Part shown: positions 22,047 to 34,575 of the stretch, piece by piece
How positions within the stretch are numbered: the first letter of the stretch is position 1
How the letters are laid out: every line of letters begins with the position of its first letter
NCBI RefSeq assembly: GCF_040412425.1
Contig: NC_089783.1
Span: 39,196,625 to 39,260,624 of the forward strand
DNA from: Macrobrachium rosenbergii
Taxonomy: Eukaryota > Arthropoda > Malacostraca > Decapoda > Palaemonidae
DNA: 64,000 nt
Direction: 5' to 3'
Made by a program: the position numbers and the translations under genes
Notes under the pieces: model-generated
The model's database searches: none
Told to the model about the DNA's origin: nothing
The model's input: only the letters and a program-made list of their open reading frames with translations

Positions 22047-22078
22047 TTATGTATTCATCACGTTCCATATTTTCGTGA

Positions 22079-22231
<153 letters not shown>

Positions 22232-22591
22232 CATACAAATTGCCGTGAGGAAAGAAAAATCTTTGAAGACGAGGGTAACTAACGGCTACGTACTGATTAA
22301 AAAGACGCCCAACTACCTGATCGGCTTAAGAGCTTTACACTATTATATTCTTCTCTCGCTTTCTCTCTCTTTTAGTAAGTGCTAAAACCTTTCCACCATT
22401 CTCTGTGCCCTTCGGTAAGTCATTTCCGAGCGCAAGGGAAGTCAACGCCTCAACTGATTATCTAATATGATGGAATACCTTAAGATTGTAAGTGGGGCCC
22501 AGTTTAATATCACCGCCGCCCTCGATCTTCAAGTAATGACCTGGTCACAACAACATGGTGAGGAGAAGCCCGCCTGTAGGTTGTCTTAGGG
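22232..22591. other. Unique sequence
   Basis: Moderate GC, no repeat family recognised, no ORF of note. Confidence 0.5.
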
Positions 22592-22776
22592 CAGGGCAGT
22601 CCAACTCCATGCCCGTGGGTCAAAAGTGGCCCGTTTGATTTTGAAAGTGGCCCGCTAAATAAAAATAAGTAACAGTATATTTCTCTTTTTTATATACATA
22701 CATCCACACAGGTGGCACGCGTGACTTTTTGTTTTCTCAAGAGTGGCCCTCAGACTAAACAACTTGGACAGCCCTG
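22592..22776. mobile_element. hAT-type MITE, 185 bp
   Basis: Left end CAGGGCAGTCCAACTCCATG, right end the complement of TTGGACAGCCCTG. Inside is GCCCGTGGGTCAAAAGTGGC, a sequence style typical of non-autonomous hAT elements. Candidate 8-bp target duplication TCTTAGGG (22584-22591) / TCCTAGTG (22777-22784) matches at 6 of 8 positions, so it has decayed. Confidence 0.68.
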
Positions 22777-23133
22777 TCCTAGTGGTTGCAATCGACATAT
22801 CCTGACCGATAAAATCCTTGGATCTGCCATATCCTTATCCGCCTGATATCTGATTGTCTGACCAGTTATTTCATCCCATTTAGGAAATCCAAATTAACCA
22901 ACTACATCATCTCTCATTCAGCAAAATCGCTCCATCATCTACGAGGAAGGGATTTTGACTCTTACTGAGATTTTCTCTTTAATGCTTCCTTTTCTCCACA
23001 CAAGCAACAGAGGCAGTGTGGCCCGTTCCTCTAAATTTACCATCATTGTCAATGGCTGATTTATTGCCGTATTTCACTTTACGAGCCTACATTTTTACGG
23101 TAACTATAATGCTTTCTTTCGTCTGACGTAAGA
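22777..23133. other. Unique sequence
   Basis: Nothing recognised. Confidence 0.5.
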
Positions 23134-23330
23134 CTTCAAGTAGACATATTGTATTTCCATTTCTGTTGAAATTGATTGGGATGTCCTAATATTTTCCACT
23201 TGTAACATTTTGCTGGTTTACTGATGTAATCCTTCAAGTAGACATATGAAATTCCCATTTTTGGTGAAACTGATTAAGATGTCATAAAATTTTCCACTTG
23301 TAATATTTATTCGGTTTACATAATTAATAT
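23134..23330. repeat. 98-bp tandem duplication
   Basis: CTTCAAGTAGACATATTG at 23134 and CTTCAAGTAGACATATGA at 23232 start two units. Both share TTTTCCACTTGTAA and GGTTTAC. Confidence 0.82.
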
Positions 23331-23624
23331 TTCTTGCATGTACATATGGAGACATCTAGTATACTCGCCAATTAAGTCACCCTATCCATTCAAACCAGTC
23401 TCACTCACTCGAAAACATCCAGCTGTCTCTGTTTACCCGCAATTAAGCTGTCATACACAATTGCCTTCTCTTCGCTAACACATTTACATATCTTCAGTTC
23501 ACTAAGACTTTTCTTTTCTGCGTTTGTATAGCTTAATTTGAAGGGAAGAGGGCTGCATGTGTCAAACTTTCTGTAATTCAGCTAGGTACCTCATCGAACT
23601 TAATTCTCTTAAACTTTTAATGGA

Positions 23625-23690
<66 letters not shown>

Positions 23691-23790
23691 AAAATGAACC
23701 CCGTTCATAATGAACAAACCCACAGGGGCCTTTGACTTGAATTTCAAGCTTCCAAAGAATATGGCGTTCACTAGAAAGAAGTAACCGAAT
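23625..23790 (-). mobile_element. SINE-C 3' part with (ATT)n end
   Basis: (ATT)21 at 23625-23688 is the (AAT)n tail on the minus strand. Body: CCCACAGGGGCCTTTGACTT and AAGCTTCCAAAGAATATGG. No tRNA-like head. Confidence 0.75.
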
Positions 23791-24149
23791 AGGAAATATA
23801 GAAAGTGAATTACCTACAAGCGCCCCTGTTCAATTCAGTTTTCCACCAATATGGGTATGCTATAAACTTCTATAAACAGAGCTTCAGGTTTGCCAAATTT
23901 TATCTCTAATGATTGCTTTCTATGGGTATTTAGGCTACAAGGAAAAAAAAAATTCCACATTCTTGGAAAGTTGAAAACTGACCTAATTGTGTAATAAAAT
24001 ATCCACAATAATATAGTAAATATATTACAATGCAAAATAAACAAAGACTTTCGAGCACTTGAACGGTGTTCCTTATCAGTGCTAACGTTAAAATGTAAAA
24101 CCCACTAAATTCTTAAATCGCCCCCTACCTTAAAGAATCAAAATTTATT
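23791..24149. other. Unique AT-rich sequence
   Basis: Nothing recognised. Confidence 0.5.
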
Positions 24150-24690
24150 TTATGTATTCGTTCCCATCCAACATTTATTTTCTGGACTGACATGTAAACC
24201 TTGTTTCACATCACATTTTCCGATATCTTCTATTTCAATTTTCGTTCCCATTATTGGTATTGCATTAGTTTTAATCTCTCTTAATCTTTTCGTCCTGAAA
24301 CCATTCTTTCATCGTTTTTAGCCTTAATGGATGACTGTCGCATTCATTCGTTGCAGCTCTCTCACCTGGCAATCGACCCACATAAATTAAATTATTTCCC
24401 AATGCTTTTTATCTTTGCCTTTCCCCCCGTGCACATGCATTTCATTTATTTCCTATCTCCTCTATTACTCATATTGCATGTTTCCCCGTTTATTTTTAAT
24501 TTACAAGAGCCGTATATATTTTCACTCGACGGATTTTCATTCTACTGTTACGGAAAATCGAGCTCTTTCCGGGGAGCTTTAATTTTGTCGGGAAATATTT
24601 GGTGAAATTTCCTATAATTCTGAACCTCGCCTGATGGCGCCAATGGGGCGTAATTTAGACAATCTTGCTAGGACCGAATACCCTTTGCTA
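24150..24690 (+). repeat. Direct duplication, left copy (~0.53 kb)
   Basis: Homologous along its length to 24998-25525: both share TTGGTATTGCATTAG, TTTAATCTCTCTTA, GCTCTCTCACCTGGCAATCG, ACCCACAT and AAAATCGAGCTCTTT. Divergence by eye is moderate with several indels. ORFs in either copy are not conserved in frame, so no gene is called. Confidence 0.85.
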
Positions 24691-24997
24691 TATTTCATAA
24701 TGAGCCAGGGAATTATGTTGGCTTTGACCTAATTCACACTGGATCTCTTAAAAAAAAAAAAAGTTTGTTTCTGTATCTATTAACTGAGGAGCAAAATTGG
24801 AATATTTTCACTGATTTTGTTCGTAGGTGCTCAATGTGCACCTTAGTTTTATTTATCTATTTATTTATTCATTTATTAATTTTGTATGCAAGTGTTCTCC
24901 GTTATGGAATTCATATCAACCAACTATTGTATTTGTCTGTGATGATCTGTGTCCTTTCCCAAATAATTTTGTATTCGAGTTCTCTAATTTTTTTTTT

Positions 24998-25525
24998 TTT
25001 ATTCCCATTCACAATATATTTTCTGAAGCTATATGCAGTCCCTGTTTCAGCGTATATTTTTCAATATCGCAAATTTGAAAATTTTGTCCCCCACTGTTGG
25101 TATTGCATTAGCTTTAATCTCTCTTAGTCTTTTCGTCCTGAAATCATTCCTTCGTACTTTCTGGCCTCAATGGATGACTGTCCCACTCATCCGTCGTAGC
25201 TCTCTCACCTGGCAATCGACCCACATGAATCAGATCATTTCCCAATGCTTTTTCTCCTTTCTGCTTTCACCCCTCTCCCGTGAACCTGCATTTCATTTAT
25301 TTCTTATTTCCTCTATTACTCGTATTGCATGTTTCACCATTTATTTATAATTGACAAGCGTCGCATGTATTTTCACTCGGTAGATTTTCGTTTCACTGTT
25401 GCGTAAAATCGAGCTCTTTGCAGAAAGCTGTCTGGAAATGCTTGGTGAAATATTCTTATGATGCTGCACTTCGGATCTTAATTTACAAATTCTTGCTGCG
25501 AATGAATGCCCACTGCTCAGTTTCA
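24998..25525 (+). repeat. Direct duplication, right copy (~0.53 kb)
   Basis: See the copy at 24150. The two copies start ~850 bp apart; the ~307 bp between them (24691-24997) is not duplicated. Confidence 0.85.
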
Positions 25526-25581
25526 GAGTCAACAAGAGATTATATCGTCTTTCATCTATTTTCGCACTGAATACCTGTAAT

Positions 25582-25725
25582 CAACATATTTACATCATTT
25601 ACATCAAGCGGTGTTAGAAGAAATGATTAAAACAGGCGAGGGAAGACCAGACCAGACAACAAGCCATCTATTTTCGGATACAAAACATATTTACATCATT
25701 TACATCAAGGTGTTATACAATGGAA
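25582..25725. repeat. Short direct duplication
   Basis: AACATATTTACATCATTTAC occurs at ~25584 and ~25687, each preceded by CATCTATTTTCG and followed by ATCAAG(CG)GTGTTA; spacing about 103 bp. Confidence 0.8.
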
Positions 25726-25860
25726 AAATTCAATAATATCTGGTTAGCTATGAGGGTATGGGGTATAGAAAAAATAAACATTTATCTTTATTCAGTAGAA
25801 TACGGTACTGGTATCACAAGTTTTTCAAGGGAAAATTATACTGTCATACATATTTCATCC

Positions 25861-25861
<1 letters not shown>

Positions 25862-25921
<60 letters not shown>
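25862..25921. repeat. (GA)n microsatellite
   Basis: Thirty GA units. Confidence 0.98.
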
Positions 25922-25923
<2 letters not shown>

Positions 25924-26065
25924 ATGATCCACCAAAATAAATTTTCCTCTGGGTCACCCGGGAAAAAAATTCACCCTTCTTCTTAGAAAGTCCAGTGAAG
26001 AAAAAAGCTCCCACACTTATCTTATACCTTAGATAGATAGAAAAAAGGGTCTTACTAACATTAAA

Positions 26066-26507
26066 CAAGTATAAATGTGCCGAACTTTCTTTGGCGCAAT
26101 CAAGCTTTCTGTACAGCCGCTACATCATATAATCAAGGCCACCGAGAATATCTCTATCATTCGGTGGTCTTACTATAATGCTGTATGAGCCCATGAAACT
26201 TTAACTACGGCCCGGTGGTAGCCTATCCTATAGCGTTGCCAGAAGCACGCGTGCCGCTAAATTCACCTTAAATAAAATAAAAACTACTGAGGCTGGAGGG
26301 CTGCAATTTGGTATGTTTGATGATTGGAGGGTGGATGATCAACATACCAATTTGCAGCCCCCTAGCCTCAGTAGTGTTTAAGATCTGAGGGCGGACAGAA
26401 AAAGTGCGGAAAGAAAAAAGTGCGGACAGAAAAAAGTGCGGATAAAGTAAAGTGCGGACGGACAGACAAAGCCAGCACAACGGTTTTCTTTTACAGGAAA
26501 CTAAAAT
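26066..26507 (-). repeat. DR-A copy in left arm of palindrome
   Basis: Complete, from CAAGTATAAATGTGCCG to TTACAGGAAACTAAAA. It contains an extra repetition of the AAAAAGTGCGGACAG block compared with other copies. Confidence 0.9.
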
Positions 26508-26621
26508 TAAAGAGGGTTAAGCGCCATGTGTAGGCCTTGAACTGAAGTAGCTATTGAAAATAAAGAGGTAAAGGAAAAACCCTTTCAGTGTTAGGGAAGT
26601 AAACGTTGATAAAAACACACG

Positions 26622-26625
26622 CACA

Positions 26626-26701
<76 letters not shown>
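26622..26701. repeat. (CA)n(GA)n compound microsatellite
   Basis: About 21 bp CA then about 59 bp GA. The mirror position in the right arm is (CT)n at 27397-27459, without the CA part. Confidence 0.97.
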
Positions 26702-26705
<4 letters not shown>

Positions 26706-26934
26706 TTCTGTTTACATTTAACATTAGACTGTCATAGGTAATATCGTTATTGTTCATTATTATTGAAAATTCAACATAAATGTCATTCATACTAGGAGCA
26801 ATATAATGGAATAAATAAATATGTGTAAATACACAAAAAACATATTGCGGATATGATCGTATCAGAAAAATATAAATAACAATTACATTGTGTGCCTATG
26901 TAATAATAATGTATCTTTTGCCGATATCTTTAAT

Positions 26935-27138
<204 letters not shown>

Positions 27139-27392
27139 TATCGGCAAAAGATACATTATTATTACATAGACACACAATGTAATTGTTATTTATATTTTTC
27201 TTATATAAGATCATATCAGCAATATTTTTTTTGAGATCATATCAGCAATATTTTTTTTTTGTGTATTCACAGATATTCATTTATTTCACTATGTTGCTCC
27301 TAGTCTGAATGACATTCATGTTGAATTTTCAATAATAATGAACAATAACGATATTACTTATGACAGTCTCATGTTAATATAAACAGTATTCT

Positions 27393-27460
<68 letters not shown>

Positions 27461-27565
27461 ATCAACGTTTACTTCCCTAACACTGAAAGGGTTTTTCTTC
27501 TGCCTCTTTATTTTCAAGTGCTATTTCAGTTCAAGGCCTACACATAGCGCTTAACCCTCTTTATT

Positions 27566-27983
27566 TTTAGTTTCCTGCAAAAGAAAACTGTTATGCCCGC
27601 TTTGTCTGTCCGTCCGCACTTTACTTTGTCCGCACTTTTTTCTGTCCGCCCTCAGATCTTAAAAACTACTGAGGCTAGTGGGCTGCAAATTGATATATTG
27701 ATCATCCACCCTCCAACCATCAAACTAAACCAAATTGCAGCCCTCTAGCCTCAGTAGTTTTTACTTTATTTAAGTTTAAATTCAGCCATAATCGTGCTTC
27801 TGGCAACGATATAGGATAGACCACTACCGGGCCGTGGTTAAAGTTTCATGGGCCGCGGCTCATTTGGCATTATTCCGAGACCAACGAATAATAGATATAT
27901 TTTCGGTGGCCTTGATTATATGCTGTAGCGGCTGTACAGAATACTCGATTGCGCCGAATAAAGTTCGGCGCATCTTTTACTTG
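27566..27983 (+). repeat. DR-A copy in right arm of palindrome
   Basis: Complete, from TTTTTAGTTTCCTGCAAAAG to GCATCTTTTACTTG. It is the mirror partner of 26066-26507. Confidence 0.9.
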
Positions 27984-28023
27984 TTCAATATTGGTAAGAC
28001 CTTTTTTTTCTATCTAAGGTATA

Positions 28024-28036
28024 ATATATATATATA

Positions 28037-28127
<91 letters not shown>

Positions 28128-28134
28128 TATCTAT

Positions 28135-28211
<77 letters not shown>
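28024..28211. repeat. (TA)n tracts at the outer end of the palindrome
   Basis: Two long TA tracts separated by TTCATATCTATATACATACA. Confidence 0.97.
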
Positions 28212-28214
<3 letters not shown>

Positions 28215-29150
28215 ATATATTTCATGTGTTCGTATGTTTTCCTGTTATCTGCAAATCTTCCCATAAAGTACAGGATTCTTGTCTTGACTGTCAGTTTCAG
28301 CAGGATTTATTTTCGACTATCCTTCCCAATTACTATTAAAGTTGGTGGGCATTTTCCATTCACACAACTTCCCCATTCTCCTTTTCCTTGCGGACCACGA
28401 GGTCGCACTGGGTCATTTAATCGGATTGATTTATAACTGAGTTTTTCTGATAGTTTTATGGACACTGAAAATCGTAAATGAAAATTTTTTTCATCTGTGA
28501 TTATCTATTTCATGAGTATTTTCTCTCACAGTTTCATCGTATTCAAATGATTCTGCTCTTGATTTAAATAAGAAGCTTATTGTACGTTAGGTTTGTTCCA
28601 TCCGGTTAGGTACATAATATTTAAAAGTAATACCCACTTCCCTGTCTTATAATGAACATTGTGCACAATGTAACATATTATGAATATGTGGCTGGTAAAA
28701 TAAAGAAATATATAATCTAAATAAAAAATGAAGTGAAGCAAATAATCTCTAACTTGCTGCATTTTATAATATATTAATGTAATTAGAAAGAAGCTGGGAT
28801 GAAAGCAATGACCTTGCAATGAATGTCACGAGGGAATAATTCAAAGGAAATCTCTTGAACTCTTCGTGGTACAATAGTAACTGAATAATCACCACTCCAT
28901 TAAATCTTCACGATGCCAATTAATTTTCAACAAATGTTCTTTCTTCCATTCATCAGGATTTTTCTATAAAGGTTATCTATTATGTAAGCAATGATATTAC
29001 CAGCAAATCAGAAAACAAAAGACCATTATTCTCTCTCAAATTTCATTCATTCGCCGAGAAGTGCTTTGTTCAGACGACAAAAGAATATGAACATGGCTTG
29101 ACTGGGTAAAAAGTCACGACATACAAATGCGTATGATTGCTTTCTCTCTC
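28212..29150. other. Unique sequence
   Basis: No gene or repeat recognised; a minus-strand 80-codon ORF (28819-28577) is not supported by any known motif. Confidence 0.5.
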
Positions 29151-29182
29151 TCTTTTTACATACACACATACATATACAGTAA

Positions 29183-29214
<32 letters not shown>

Positions 29215-29242
29215 TATATATTATATTTATCTATTATTGTAC

Positions 29243-29275
<33 letters not shown>

Positions 29276-29285
29276 CTATACTTAC

Positions 29286-29395
29286 CTTTTATTATTTTGG
29301 TGAATTACAAAGATTTCTGATTTTGCTTAATAAACCCTGCATAATGATAACTCTTGCTTCAATCCTTGATTATGATACAAATATTGTTCTTTGTT

Positions 29396-29451
<56 letters not shown>

Positions 29452-29734
29452 TATTTATGCACATAAGTCTCTAAGGATTATATCTGCTGTCATTAAAATT
29501 TTTTGGTATCCAAAATATTTACTGTAATGATATATGTTTTGAATTTAAATCACGAAAATGTTAAAACATGATGATTATACGAACAAAGTTACAGCCACGA
29601 CATAAAGTGTGAAACAATGAGACGCTAAGTACTTTCGTCTTATTATCAAGACATGGTCACAGTAACTTTTGCTATGACCATGTCTTGGTAATAAGACGAA
29701 AGTACTTAGCATCTCATTGTTTCACTCTTCCTTC

Positions 29735-29806
<72 letters not shown>

Positions 29807-29937
29807 ATATATATATATATGCATTTAAAAAAGAATAATATTTCTATCATAATCACGGATTGAAGCATTATGCAGTTTTATTAAGCAAAATCCGAAATCT
29901 TTGTAATTCGCCAAAATAATAAATGGTACAGTAATAG
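29286..29937. repeat. Nested palindrome with TA tracts between inner and outer arms
   Basis: Outer arms 29286-29400 and ~29824-29937 pair (GAATTACAAAGATTTC, TTTTGCTTAATAAA, GCTTCAATCC, GATTATGATA). Inner arms 29609-29662 and 29672-29727 pair almost perfectly with an ~8-nt loop. (TA)n tracts (29401-29448 and 29737-29820) sit between the inner and outer arms on both sides. ATCACGAAAATG near 29551 resembles the PLE 3' end. Confidence 0.9.
29609..29727. repeat. Inner hairpin, ~54-bp arms, PLE-terminus-like
   Basis: Arms contain GAAACAATGAGACGCTAAGT and ACTTTCGTCTTATTATCAAG. The layout parallels the PLE-1/2 termini (GAAACAATGAAGTGCTGCAA, CCTTTCGAC), so it may be a solo pair of inverted termini from another PLE family. 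Confidence 0.7.
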
Positions 29938-30584
29938 GTGGAACGTGATACTGAGTTTGAATTAAAAAACTACAAAAAATGTGCTTGGATTAAGTTAAAT
30001 TAGAGGTAATGGCAAAATCACAATAATTGAGTACTGGAATTTGCAGGCGATAGAGTCACGATAACGTTACCTACTGTCGGTGGGGATGGAAAATTCATAT
30101 CTCTGTCATAAGTGCAATTTTAATTTTCGTTGTTTACAACTATCCATTTAAAAAAAAAATTTCTATAATACCTGACAGATACAGTATACTCATTACTTTG
30201 GTGATTTTCAATGCAGCATCTTCCATCTTCATGAAACCCTTTTGGCTCACCCTTTACAGAACCTCATAAGTCTCCATCTTCGGCTTGCCAGTTAATCAAA
30301 AACACTGATAACAGAATGAAAATATTGCATTATAAACTCACGCCGTCGTTGTATTGAAATCATCCCGTATTTTTCTTCCATAGTTGATACAGCCAATGAT
30401 CATGAACGTCACCCTTTTGTGGTCATTGCCTTAAAGATTTGACGATGGTATAAAATATATATCCCCATTAAAGTATCATATAATGATTGCCACACTGCGA
30501 ATCGTATTTTTGTACGGATGTGGACTATGGCGTCCGTTGAAACCATTCTAGTTTGCGTAAGTTCTTGTATTCTTTTCAACTATA
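29938..30584. other. Unique AT-rich sequence
   Basis: Nothing recognised. Confidence 0.5.
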
Positions 30585-30830
30585 CTTCCCTAAAATGGAA
30601 AACTGCGGTATCTGCACAATTTTCGAAATTGAGACATGCCACCTATTGGGCTCGTGAAACACTAATACACAAGTTACTGCGGTTTCAGAATCATTCTTCA
30701 ATGCTTTATTTAGGGGGTCCCATTTGCAGTATCTACAAAATCAGTAGTAAGGGGAGGGAAAACTGCAGTATCTACCATTTTCCTCAGTTTTGTATGTTTG
30801 CAGATACTGCAGCCTTCCATTTTAGGGCAG
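30585..30830. mobile_element. MITE-D copy 2, 246 bp, TATA target duplication
   Basis: Inverted relative to 17576-17822 and similar along its whole length (CACTAATACACAAGTTACTG, GCATTGAAGAA complement, CCATTTTAGGGCAG end). TATA lies at both flanks. The left terminal repeat has drifted (CTTCCCTAAAATGGAAAAC). Confidence 0.85.
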
Positions 30831-31005
30831 TATATCCCGGTTAATAACTTCATTAGTTAATAAGGCAAAATCCCCGTTGCGTATTTTTCTTCCTGAGATA
30901 TCATTATTGCTAATCTGACGATTAAACAATAATAGATTTTTGAAAAAACTTTAACACGGCTCAAGTTAAGGAGTGATCCATTCTGTGTCAATATTTACCC
31001 TTTGT

Positions 31006-31365
31006 AAAACTGTCCGTCCGCACTTTATTCTGTCCGCCCTCAGATCTTAAAAACTACTGAGGCTAGAGGACTGCAATTTGGTATGTTGATCATCTACCCT
31101 CCAATCATAAAACATGCCAAATTGCAGCCATCTAGCCTCAGTAGTTTTTAATTTAAAGTTGAAGTTATCCATAATAGTGCTTCTGGCAACGATATAGGAT
31201 AGGCCACCACCGGACCGTGATTAAAGTTTCATGGCCCACTGCTAATACAGCATTATACCGAGACCAACGAAAGATAGATATATTTTCGGTGGCCTTGATT
31301 ATGCGCTGTAGCGGCTGTACAGAAAACTCGATTGCGCCGAAGAAACTTCGGCGCATATTTACTTT
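31006..31365 (+). repeat. DR-A dispersed repeat, 5'-truncated
   Basis: Begins inside the element at CTGTCCGTCCGCACTTTA; the first ~45 bp are missing. It ends with a complete GCGCCGAAGAAACTTCGGCGC hairpin (positions 31333-31354). Confidence 0.9.
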
Positions 31366-32095
31366 TTTTTTTTTTAGTAGACTGCGTTCCTGCTTGCGCA
31401 ATACCCAATTATCTCAAACCCATTCTTATTTGAAAATATTAAGTAAGGCATATCCCTGTAAAAGAAAAGATTGTCTCATGCTTTGTTTTACCGCATCCTA
31501 TATGCAAATCTCTCTCAGATTAGCATATTCAGCTCTATAAAAACACACTGCTTCATTTTAATGCTAGGGAAAAAAATATCAAGATACTGGAAACCACTAT
31601 TTTCAACCTGCATAAAATCATTCCAACTCCGCAGCTTAATTATATGAAAAGAGGACTCACATTTGCATTCTCATCATAATTCCAGATAATTAACATACAA
31701 CGAAAATGGCTGGAGTATTTTTCCTCATTGCAGAGTGCTGCTAGTTATCCTTGCAGGTGTCTGCTTACTCTTCCATATCAACTTTATTTTTGTGTAATTA
31801 AGATGCTTATACAGTTTTGGGCACGTGCTTATTATTCAGCCTATTCTATAATTGCAATTTTTTCTCCTGTGTATCTTCTGCTCACCTTCGTCTGCACCAC
31901 CTTTATTATGATTTTTACTCAAGTTTTTCCTTAGTGGCTTACATGTATAATGAGTCCTCTCCATGCCTTAAATTACCAGCTGTTCTAAGTTTTCATTTAT
32001 GCCTTGTTTTATGATTATCTGGGCGTTCTAATTACTTCCTTATCTACAGCTTTTCAACTTTTTTTTTTATCATATCCTTTAGCATCCTTTCTCAT
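31366..32095. other. Unique sequence
   Basis: No gene or repeat recognised. Confidence 0.5.
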
Positions 32096-32103
32096 CTCTC
32101 TCT

Positions 32104-32148
<45 letters not shown>
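32096..32148. repeat. (CT)n microsatellite
   Basis: About 50 bp of CT with one TT interruption. Confidence 0.97.
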
Positions 32149-32149
<1 letters not shown>

Positions 32150-32612
32150 CGCGCCATAAGGAAATCAACAGCGTTTGAATTTCTTCCCATTGTATAGTAG
32201 ACCTAATCACCAGTTTCAATCTCTCACCATACTTAGTTACAAGCATTTTGATAAAGGGATAATTACTTTGATAATACATATCTCTCTTTACCTTACCTGG
32301 TGTAATGGAGAGTTTAAAGCACTGGAAAGAGGAGAGGAGTTATCTTGAATTTAAGCGTGTTTTTTAATCTAATTTTTAAAGTGATCATTATCTTTGGTGA
32401 CTGGAGCTTGCTCGTGCTGGTGCTTTTTGCAAACACTTGAGCCATCTTCGAGGGCTGGACCTTCTAGTCTGTGAAAGATAGATTAAAATACATATTAGTC
32501 GCATTCACAGGTAACAATCGCCTACCAACTGAAATAACTTTTGTAGTATTTTTCAGCAGTTGTGCAGTTCTTTATAATTAAGCGGTGATTGTCAGTCATT
32601 TGTATCCTACTA

Positions 32613-32870
32613 AAGTGGTTTTCAACCTGTGGGCCATGGCCACGGACCTCTTAAAAATATTATTTAAAAAATGAAAAATCATTTACAGTAAATGCAGGCC
32701 AGTGCTTTCTTTCATAAATGAAAATGTATAATTAATAAAGTGTTCTGAAAAATAATTCAATAAATAAAAATGTAAAACTAATAGTGTTCTAAAAATGTTT
32801 TATAATAATTCTATTTTCATTACTACACAATTCTGAAGGGCAGTGGGCCACGAGTATTTAGGGACGCAAG
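32613..32870. mobile_element. Possible hAT-like relic
   Basis: The left part, AGTGGTTTTCAACCTGTGGG then CCATGGCCACGGACC, has the style of non-autonomous hAT ends (CAGTGGT..CAACCTGTGGG). The right side has only GGCAGTGGGCCACGAG, so the second end is decayed or missing. Confidence 0.4.
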
Positions 32871-33427
32871 AAATGATGCAACGATGTTAATTAGAGCATA
32901 ATTTCTCCCCTGTAAAACATCCTTTCCCTTGAACTTGGCAATTGCCTTTCTAATTGGTAGTTTTTCACTTCGGATTATTCCCTTTGTGTTTCAGTTCATT
33001 TAAACCTATGTGAAAACTTCCGTTACACTAGACATCAAGACTTTCATTACCTGTTTTGGTCAATTTGTTAAGAATGGCAAACGGAAGTTTTCACTCTAAT
33101 GAAGCCCAGTTAAAAAACGCGAGGCAGTTTTCAGGCGGTTGGAAATTGAGGAAAGACAATGTGAATTGGATTGAGAATGAAGCAATTTTGTTCAGGTGCT
33201 TCTTGTTTAGTTTCTTCAGCAACTTTGATTAAAAACTGTTTTAGTCTTTGACGATAAATAAAGACGTATTAAGTGCATCATTAATCAGACTCGTTCAGCG
33301 AACTAAATGTCAAATAAGCTGTGCACATTTTGATTCCTCCGAATAACAATAAACTGCATAGAAGTTCATATGCAGAATTTGAGTACAAGGAGAACTGTCT
33401 TACAGTTCGGTAAGTTTCTATAGAACT
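32871..33427. other. Unique sequence
   Basis: Nothing recognised. AACTTCCGTTACACTAGAC (33007) and AACGGAAGTTTTCACTCTAA (33081) form a short imperfect inverted pair. Confidence 0.45.
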
Positions 33428-33933
33428 ACTATCCATTTCAGGCACCACGAGTCATCGTTTTTCTCAAATATCTTTCAAACTAATTATTTGATCGAAATGG
33501 TACTTTGACACAGTGTACAAGACACCTCCCGCTAATTTTTGGTAATACAGTGCACTGTCAAATGGTTTTAGTTACGGCGTTTACTCTTGACTTTTAAAGG
33601 CAAAGTCGCATGAGTTAGCAGGATTGATCTATGCAATCGAACGTCCGCTATTCACCCAAGACAGGAAAGGGAGGGGGCGGAGTTGGGGAGGCCAGGAAAG
33701 TGGTTTGAGGGAGGGATGAGGAGGGGAAGGGAGAGGGAGGGATGAGGAAGGGGATAAAGGACGTTCGAATGCATAATTTGGCGATGCTTGGCAACACCAA
33801 GTAAGTCAAGAGTAAAAGCCTTAACTAACACCATAGTGTTTTGTACACTGAGTCAAAGTGCCATTTCGGTCAAATAAGTAATTTGAAAGATATTTGAGAA
33901 AAACGATGACTCGCGGTCCCTGAAATGGATAGT
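33428..33933. repeat. Inverted repeat, ~185-230-bp arms, purine-rich centre
   Basis: Left arm 33428-33655 and right arm 33750-33933 pair: CTATCCATTTCAGGCACC, GTCATCGTTTTTCTCAAATA, ACAGTGTACAAGACAC, TACTCTTGACTT, CGAACGTCC. The left arm carries ~45 extra bases. The centre (33661-33757) is G/A-rich (GGGAGGGATGAGGAGGGGAA). No ORF. It could be a MITE or fold-back element, but I see no clear target duplication. Confidence 0.85.
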
Positions 33934-34265
33934 TTAGACATCTGACAGCATTTAAGACTTCACCTACACTTACTAAAGCTTGTACTGTTCTTGCACTCAA
34001 ACATATAATCATATAGTTTTCTTTGAGTATCCAAAGTGCAACATGAGCATTGTTTCACCACTCTAGAAAGATTTATGAACACAGTTAAAATAACTGAACC
34101 AGATGTTCAAAAGGTGATCATTCCAAAGATTCTTAAGTTCTGGGAAAATTTTCAATAACTTGAGCGGTCCAGGTAACACAAGAAGAAAATAAATTAAAGA
34201 AGGATTTACATACTAAGGGCATCAAGTGATCGTTTATTGAATGGAATTATATAAATATGTGACTA
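33934..34265. other. Unique AT-rich sequence
   Basis: Nothing recognised. Confidence 0.5.
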
Positions 34266-34332
34266 TATATATAAAATTTATATAAATGTGTGTTGTTGTT
34301 TGTATATATATATACATATAAAATTTATATAA

Positions 34333-34403
<71 letters not shown>

Positions 34404-34434
34404 CACAAACATAAACGTGTGTTTATTGCTTGTA

Positions 34435-34508
<74 letters not shown>

Positions 34509-34575
34509 CATGCATATATATATGTATATTTATACATGTATATATATGTATATATATAAAATATTATATATATAA
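34266..34575. repeat. (TA)n tracts with short duplications
   Basis: TA tracts at 34339-34399 and 34443-34502. ATAAAATTTATATAAATGTG is duplicated at ~34271 and ~34318. Confidence 0.95.

Noticed and set aside
24765..25127. 120-codon + ORF rich in Leu, Ile and Phe, superficially membrane-like
   Set aside because: T-rich composition explains the hydrophobicity; the frame is not kept in the homologous part of the other duplicate copy.
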